Of a DNA stretch of 9,790 bases, positions 6,054-9,790 are shown in pieces. The position numbers and the translations under genes are program-made. Location: the NCBI GenBank assembly GCA_947385505.1, contig CANDLP010000056.1, forward strand, positions 1 to 9,790, given 5' to 3'. This DNA comes from an uncultured Clostridia bacterium. GTDB lineage: Bacteria > Bacillota > Clostridia > Oscillospirales > Ruminococcaceae. Position 1 is the first letter of the stretch. Each line of letters begins with the position of its first letter. The notes under the pieces were generated by a model. That model searched no databases, was not told the DNA's origin, and saw only the letters and a program-made list of their open reading frames with translations.

Positions 6054-6152
6054 ATTGTTTTCCTTTCAAGTACACAAACTTGTATAAATCAACATAAAAT
6101 TTGTTTTTTATATTATATAATGTAGGAGCACTGAGATTTTAACAGCATAAAA

Positions 6153-7388
6153 TCAATCTTTTACCGGCAAGAAGCAAAGACTTACATTATGGCCGCCGAA
6201 GCCCAGAGAGTTGCTCACCGCACCCGTTATTTCCATTTTTCTGTTTTCACCTTTGCAGTTATCCAGATCGCATTCGGGATCATCGTTCTGTAATCCCGCC
6301 GTGGCGTGCACAAGACCGTTTTTCATTTGCAGGCATACGGCTATTGACTCGACTCCGCCCGCCGCACCCAAAAGGTGACCCGTAAGGGATTTTGTGCTGT
6401 TCATAACAAGCTTTTTAGCTTGTTCTCCGAAAGCAAGCTTTACCGCCGCCGTTTCGGTGCGGTCGTTAAGCTGTGTGGAAGTGCCGTGGGCGTTAATATA
6501 ATTTATTTGCTCCTTTGGAACTCCCGCTTCCTGTACCGCCAATTCCATTGCCCTTGCGCCGCCCTCTCCGCCGGGATCGGGCGAGGTTTCGTGATAAGCG
6601 TCGCAGGTAGCTCCGTAGCCCGCAAGCTCCGCATATATCTTAGCTCCTCTCGCTTTTGCGTGTTCGTATTCCTCTATAACCAAAACACCTGCGCCGTCGC
6701 CTAAAACAAATCCGCTTCTGTCCTTGTCAAAGGGGATGGATGCTCTGTTTACATCGGCGCTTTTTGTAATTGCGTGCATATTGTTGAAGCCCGCAAAGGC
6801 GAAGCCCAGTCTGCATGCTTCCGAGCCGCCCGCAAGTACAACGTCCGCGTTTCCGTACTTTATGGCTCTGAAAGCCTCGCCCACCGCGTGAGCGCCGCTG
6901 GAACATGCGGATACGGGACAGTAATTCACGCCTTTGAAGCCCGTCTTTATGGCAACGGTACCCGCCGCCATATTTCCTATCATCATTGGTATGGTAAATA
7001 CGCTTACTCTTCCGTTGCCCTTACCGTGATAAACGGGTATCTGTTCGTTAGTGGTATGAAGACCGCCTATACCGCTTCCTATTATGACTCCGCAGCGGTA
7101 AGGATCCAAATCCTTAAAATCGCTGCCGCTGTCCTCAAGGGCTTTTTTAGCCGCATAAACCGCATACTGAGTCATTACGTCTATTCGGCGTCTTTCTTTT
7201 TTCTCGATATATTCGCCTGGATCAAAATCCTTAACGTCGGCATATACGTTTTTTTCCTCGCTCTGTTCGGGGAACCATTGGGCTAAAGTAAAACCGTGTC
7301 TGCCATTTACTATGTTGTCCCAGAATTCTTCTATTGTATTTCCTATGGGGCTTACAACTCCTAAACCCGTAATTACCGCTCTCTTCAT
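6153..7388 (-). CDS. fabF: Beta-ketoacyl-ACP synthase II
   Basis: Elongating condensing enzyme (KAS II): joins acyl-ACP and malonyl-ACP with loss of CO2. The thiolase-fold Cys-His-His triad is complete: Cys162 in PVSACSSGAH, His301 in NAHGTST, and His338 in TKSLTGHLLGAAGG, with the structural Lys333 before it. The C terminus carries NSLGFGGHNVSLCF. Its 411 residues match E. coli FabF (413). A His-His-Cys triad distinguishes it from FabH (Cys-His-Asn), which is encoded separately here. ATG at 7388 has GGAAAGGT about 5 nt upstream. A 209-bp gap containing a 161-bp inverted-repeat element separates it from fabG; a 99-bp AT-rich gap follows before accB. Being the only elongating synthase seen, it probably handles all chain lengths unless another gene lies elsewhere. 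Confidence 0.98.
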   Translation of the reverse strand: MKRAVITGLGVVSPIGNTIEEFWDNIVNGRHGFTLAQWFPEQSEEKNVYADVKDFDPGEYIEKKERRRIDVMTQYAVYAAKKALEDSGSDFKDLDPYRCGVIIGSGIGGLHTTNEQIPVYHGKGNGRVSVFTIPMMIGNMAAGTVAIKTGFKGVNYCPVSACSSGAHAVGEAFRAIKYGNADVVLAGGSEACRLGFAFAGFNNMHAITKSADVNRASIPFDKDRSGFVLGDGAGVLVIEEYEHAKARGAKIYAELAGYGATCDAYHETSPDPGGEGGARAMELAVQEAGVPKEQINYINAHGTSTQLNDRTETAAVKLAFGEQAKKLVMNSTKSLTGHLLGAAGGVESIAVCLQMKNGLVHATAGLQNDDPECDLDNCKGENRKMEITGAVSNSLGFGGHNVSLCFLPVKD

Positions 7389-7416
7389 TGATTACCTTTC
7401 CTTATCCGATAATGTA

Positions 7417-7446
7417 TTTATAAAATATTAGAACCTGTCTTCACAA
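7417..7446 (-). promoter_or_regulatory. Possible hybrid promoter at the edge of the inverted-repeat element, ahead of fabF
   Basis: On the minus strand TTGTGA (7441-7446, 4 of 6 to the -35) lies inside the terminal inverted repeat and reads outward. After 18 nt comes TATAAA (7417-7422, 5 of 6 to the -10) in the flanking DNA. A start near 7410 would put the fabF ATG about 22 nt downstream. This is a weak match in AT-rich DNA. Confidence 0.3.
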
Positions 7447-7590
7447 GATATTGCACGCGCCTTTTCGGCAAATTTTGCCGAATACTGCGTCAAAAATCCT
7501 TGACGGGCGACAGCCCGCCTGCTGATTTTTTCCTTGTCTTCACAAAATTTGCTCAAAAATTCACGCACAAATCTTGTGAAGACAGGTTCT
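7430..7590. repeat. 161-bp miniature inverted-repeat element (copy 2, between fabG and fabF)
   Basis: The ends are perfect 20-bp inverted repeats: AGAACCTGTCTTCACAAGAT (7430-7449) and its exact complement (7571-7590). Imperfect complementarity continues inward for about 45 nt per arm. An extra internal copy of TGTCTTCACAA occurs near 7535-7545. Internal hairpins are TTCGGCAAA/TTTGCCGAA (7464-7472 and 7474-7482) and CGGGC/GCCCG (7504-7508 and 7513-7517). TTA lies immediately outside GAACC on the left (7428-7430) and outside GGTTC on the right (7590-7592), a possible 3-bp target duplication (or TA). The core TACTGCGTCAA, then TCCTTGACGGGCG and TTTTTTCCTTGT, matches the reverse complement of the 742-902 element. 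There is no coding capacity; a non-autonomous MITE-like element is the best reading. Confidence 0.85.
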
Positions 7591-7597
7591 TAAACAA

Positions 7598-8332
7598 TTA
7601 CATAGAAAGCCCGCCGCTTATTTCAATAACCTGTCCTGTAACATAAGAAGAATCTTTTCCCGCTAAGAAGGAAGCCACTCCCGCGATTTCCTCCACGTTT
7701 CCGTAGCGTTTCATGGCGATCATGTCAAAAATAGCCTTTTTCTGCTCGTCGGTCAGAGCATCGGTCATCGGGGTGCTTATAAATCCGGGAGCAATTGCGT
7801 TTACGTTGATCCCGCGGCTGCCCAGCTCCTTTGCCGCCGACTTGGTCATACCTATTATAGCGGCCTTTGAGGCGCTGTAATTAAACTGGCCCGCATTGCC
7901 GTGCAAGCCCGCCACCGAGGACATATTGATTATTCTTCCGTTTCTTTGCTTCATCATAACGGGAACCACGTGCCTCATCATATTAAACACGCTTTTCTGG
8001 TTAACCGAAATAACAAGATCGTAATTTTCCTCGCTCATACGGGCTAAAAGTCCGTCGCGGGTTATACCCGCATTGTTTACTAAAACATCTATGGAGCCGA
8101 AATCGTCCTTTATCGCTTTTACCATAGCTTCCACCTGATCTCCTTTGGAAACGTCGGCAATATATTTCTCGCATTTAACTCCGAAACCCTTTATTTGTTC
8201 CATAATATCGTTGTTTTCAAAGGATTTTTCCGAAATATCGTTAAGGGCTATGTCGAAGCCGTCTTTTGCCAGTCTTAAAGCTATTGCCGCCCCTATTCCT
8301 CTGGCGGAGCCTGTTATTATTGCTGTTGCCAT
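7598..8332 (-). CDS. fabG: 3-oxoacyl-ACP reductase FabG
   Basis: NADPH-dependent short-chain dehydrogenase that reduces 3-oxoacyl-ACP to (3R)-3-hydroxyacyl-ACP. The dinucleotide-binding motif TGSARGIG is at residues 7-14, NNAGIT at 86-91, and the catalytic tetrad is Asn111, Ser139, Tyr152 and Lys156 (in NYSASKAA). The C-terminal GQVIEISGGLSM is typical. At 244 residues it equals the E. coli protein in length and has the same Ser-to-Tyr spacing. ATG at 8332 is preceded by AAAGGAAA (8341-8348). It follows fabK after a 75-bp gap with no room for fabD, the gene usually found there. General SDR enzymes look alike, but the position inside a fab operon makes FabG the sound call. Confidence 0.96.
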   Translation of the reverse strand: MATAIITGSARGIGAAIALRLAKDGFDIALNDISEKSFENNDIMEQIKGFGVKCEKYIADVSKGDQVEAMVKAIKDDFGSIDVLVNNAGITRDGLLARMSEENYDLVISVNQKSVFNMMRHVVPVMMKQRNGRIINMSSVAGLHGNAGQFNYSASKAAIIGMTKSAAKELGSRGINVNAIAPGFISTPMTDALTDEQKKAIFDMIAMKRYGNVEEIAGVASFLAGKDSSYVTGQVIEISGGLSM

Positions 8333-8407
8333 TGTTGTTTTTTCCTTTCGGTTTTATACTGTTTTTTTAGAAAAATACAGCGTGTTTATTATAATTCCTA
8401 TTTAAAA

Positions 8408-9352
8408 TTAACGACATTGATTGAGAAGAGCTTCAGCTTCCTTGAACATTTCCTCTATCATATCCTTTGCCGGCTCTATTTTTTTCACCATTCCCGCAAT
8501 AGCCCCGCAAAGGAAAGAGCCTTCCTCAAGATTTCCGTCCTGAACCGCTTTTCTAAGAGAACCCAAAGTTATATTTTCAAATTCTTCGGGAGTAAGCGAA
8601 CCGTCTCTCTCGCCGTTGGCAAGCTTTTTGGAAAACTTTGTCTTAACGTTTCGGCAGGGGTGTCCCGTATATCTTCCCGTAACTATGCTGTCGGTATCCT
8701 TTGCGTCAACCACAAGCTGTTTGTAAACGGAATGCACTTGACATTCCTCCGCCGCCAAAAATCTTGTGCCCAACTGAACCCCCTCGGCGCCCAGCATAAA
8801 GCTTGCGGCTATTCCGCGTCCGTCGGCAATTCCCCCCGCCGCTATAACGGGGATCTCTACGGCGTCAACCACCTGCGGTACAAGACACATGGTGGTGTTC
8901 TCGCCTATATGCCCGCCGCTTTCGGTGCCTTCAGCAACCACCGCGTCCGCGCCCGCTCTCTCCATTCTCTTGGCAAGAGCTACCGAAGGAACAACTGGAA
9001 TTACTTTTATTCCCGCGTTTTTCCAACCCTCCATATATTTTCCGGGATTTCCCGCTCCGGTGGTGACTATGGGAACGCCTTCCTCGATAACAAGCTTCGC
9101 CAGATCATCGGCGTTGGGACTCATAAGCATTACGTTTACGCCGAAAGGCTTATCACCCACCGCCGCCTTGGTTTTCCTTATCTGCTCACGGAGATAATCA
9201 ATAGGCGCGGAGCCGCCCGCGATCAGTCCTATGCCGCCCGCGTCGGAAACGGCGCTTGCCAACGTGCTTTCCGCTATCCACGCCATTCCTCCCTGAATAA
9301 TGGGGTATTTACAGCCTAAAAGATCAGTTATTCTTGTTTTTAACGCAGTCAT
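8408..9352 (-). CDS. fabK: Enoyl-ACP reductase FabK (FMN-dependent)
   Basis: Flavoprotein of the nitronate monooxygenase/2-nitropropane dioxygenase-like TIM-barrel family that reduces trans-2-enoyl-ACP with NAD(P)H in the last step of the elongation cycle. Seen: YPIIQGGMAWIA near the N terminus, VVAEGTESGGHIG with the conserved His, the FMN-phosphate-binding AAGGIADGRG and GVQLGTRF. It is unrelated to the SDR-type FabI, and FabK enzymes are known to be insensitive to triclosan. The start is uncertain. ATG at 9352 has AAAGGAA (9364-9370) 11 nt upstream and gives the expected N terminus MTALKTRITDLLG, 314 residues. An in-frame ATG at 9373 would add seven residues but has no Shine-Dalgarno. A 75-bp AT-rich gap precedes fabG. 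Confidence 0.95.
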   Translation of the reverse strand: MTALKTRITDLLGCKYPIIQGGMAWIAESTLASAVSDAGGIGLIAGGSAPIDYLREQIRKTKAAVGDKPFGVNVMLMSPNADDLAKLVIEEGVPIVTTGAGNPGKYMEGWKNAGIKVIPVVPSVALAKRMERAGADAVVAEGTESGGHIGENTTMCLVPQVVDAVEIPVIAAGGIADGRGIAASFMLGAEGVQLGTRFLAAEECQVHSVYKQLVVDAKDTDSIVTGRYTGHPCRNVKTKFSKKLANGERDGSLTPEEFENITLGSLRKAVQDGNLEEGSFLCGAIAGMVKKIEPAKDMIEEMFKEAEALLNQCR

Positions 9353-9442
9353 TTTTATAAAAATTCCTTTCATATGTTAAAGGTTATCAATAGTTCTATA
9401 TATAGCATATAGCAAGGTGCATTATATACGACGCCATTCGGA

Positions 9443-9790
9443 TCAAAGCTCCATGTAGATTGAACCGTAAGTAAGCCCCGCACCAAAGCCCACAAGCGCC
9501 ATTTTTTCGCCTTCTTTAAGCTTTCCCGTTCTGTTCAGCTCATCGAGTATTGTGGGAATACAAGCGCTGGAGGTATTGCCGTGCTTATCCAGATTTACGT
9601 ATATTTTTTCCTCGGGTATGTCCATTGACTTTAAGGCGGCGCTGATTATTCTGATGTTTGCCTGATGAGGTATCAGAACGTCAATATCGCCGCTTTTTAC
9701 TCCCGCCTTTTCGCATACTCTCCTGAAGCTGTCCGCCATAGCGTCAACGGCGAAGCGGTAAACCGCCTTTCCGTCCATCTGAAGAAACTT
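9443..9790 (-). CDS. fabH: Beta-ketoacyl-ACP synthase III, C-terminal part (5' end outside window)
   Basis: C-terminal 115 residues of the initiating condensing enzyme KAS III, which joins a CoA-bound starter (acetyl-CoA or branched acyl-CoA) to malonyl-ACP. The frame stays open to the window edge at 9790 (KFLQ before MDGKAVYRFA), so the gene is cut by the window, not broken. The catalytic His is in LIPHQANIRI and the catalytic Asn in KHGNTSSACIP; they are 30 residues apart and the Asn is 43 residues from the C terminus, both exactly as in E. coli FabH (His244, Asn274, 317 aa). The active-site Cys (about 112) is off the window. The C terminus GFGAGLTYGSIYMEL is typical. The 90-bp gap to the preferred fabK start holds no gene. 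FabH is the first gene seen of the locus; a regulator may lie further upstream. Confidence 0.96.
   Translation of the reverse strand, partial: KFLQMDGKAVYRFAVDAMADSFRRVCEKAGVKSGDIDVLIPHQANIRIISAALKSMDIPEEKIYVNLDKHGNTSSACIPTILDELNRTGKLKEGEKMALVGFGAGLTYGSIYMEL

Noticed and set aside
6054..6152. TATAAT-like sequence in the fabF-accB gap as an internal promoter
   Set aside because: The -10 lies in a very AT-rich stretch and no acceptable -35 occurs at 16-18 nt; a 5-bp inverted repeat (CAAGT/ACTTG) nearby is too short to support.
8388..8416. TATAAT at 8388-8393 (minus) as a promoter for fabG
   Set aside because: The -10 is perfect, but the sequence 16-18 nt upstream has essentially no -35 match and there is no extended -10.
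9374..9442. Repeated GCTATAT/TATATAG runs between fabH and fabK as a regulatory operator
   Set aside because: They are short, AT-rich and not a clear palindrome or known FabT-type site; I could not separate them from chance.

Overview
The window is almost entirely one type II fatty acid synthesis (FAS II) locus of a low-to-moderate GC Gram-positive bacterium. A member of the Clostridia, perhaps Ruminococcaceae/Oscillospirales, fits best: gene order is of the Streptococcus/Clostridia fab-acc type, the enoyl reductase is FabK, acetyl-CoA carboxylase has four subunits, and the Shine-Dalgarno sites are strong. The taxonomic call is inference from gene content. Every real gene is on the minus strand, so transcription runs from high to low coordinates.

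In transcription order: fabH (5' end outside the window), fabK, fabG, fabF, accB, fabZ, accC, accD, a class I SAM-dependent methyltransferase not normally part of this pathway, accA, acpP, an intrinsic terminator, then a separately promoted engB (ysxC) GTPase gene cut by the end of the sequence. AccB/AccC/AccD/AccA make malonyl-CoA. FabH starts chains on malonyl-ACP, FabF elongates, FabG reduces the keto group, FabZ dehydrates, FabK reduces the enoyl group, and AcpP carries the intermediates. FabD, which loads malonyl onto ACP and normally lies between fabK and fabG, is absent from that position.

The first 46 bases are not biological: positions 14-46 match the Illumina TruSeq read-1 adapter exactly. 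The engB truncation is therefore a contig-end artefact.

The non-coding gaps are informative. Two 161-bp near-palindromic elements (742-902 and 7430-7590) have different terminal inverted repeats but a related core in opposite orientations. They look like a miniature inverted-repeat family inserted ahead of acpP and fabF. A third gap (2553-2785), between accD and the methyltransferase, holds a GC-rich direct repeat and several strong hairpins. No gap exceeds 300 bases. I see no plus-strand gene, tRNA, rRNA or CRISPR array. I found no wholly new biological system; the oddities are the missing fabD, the inserted methyltransferase, the repeat family and the adapter.
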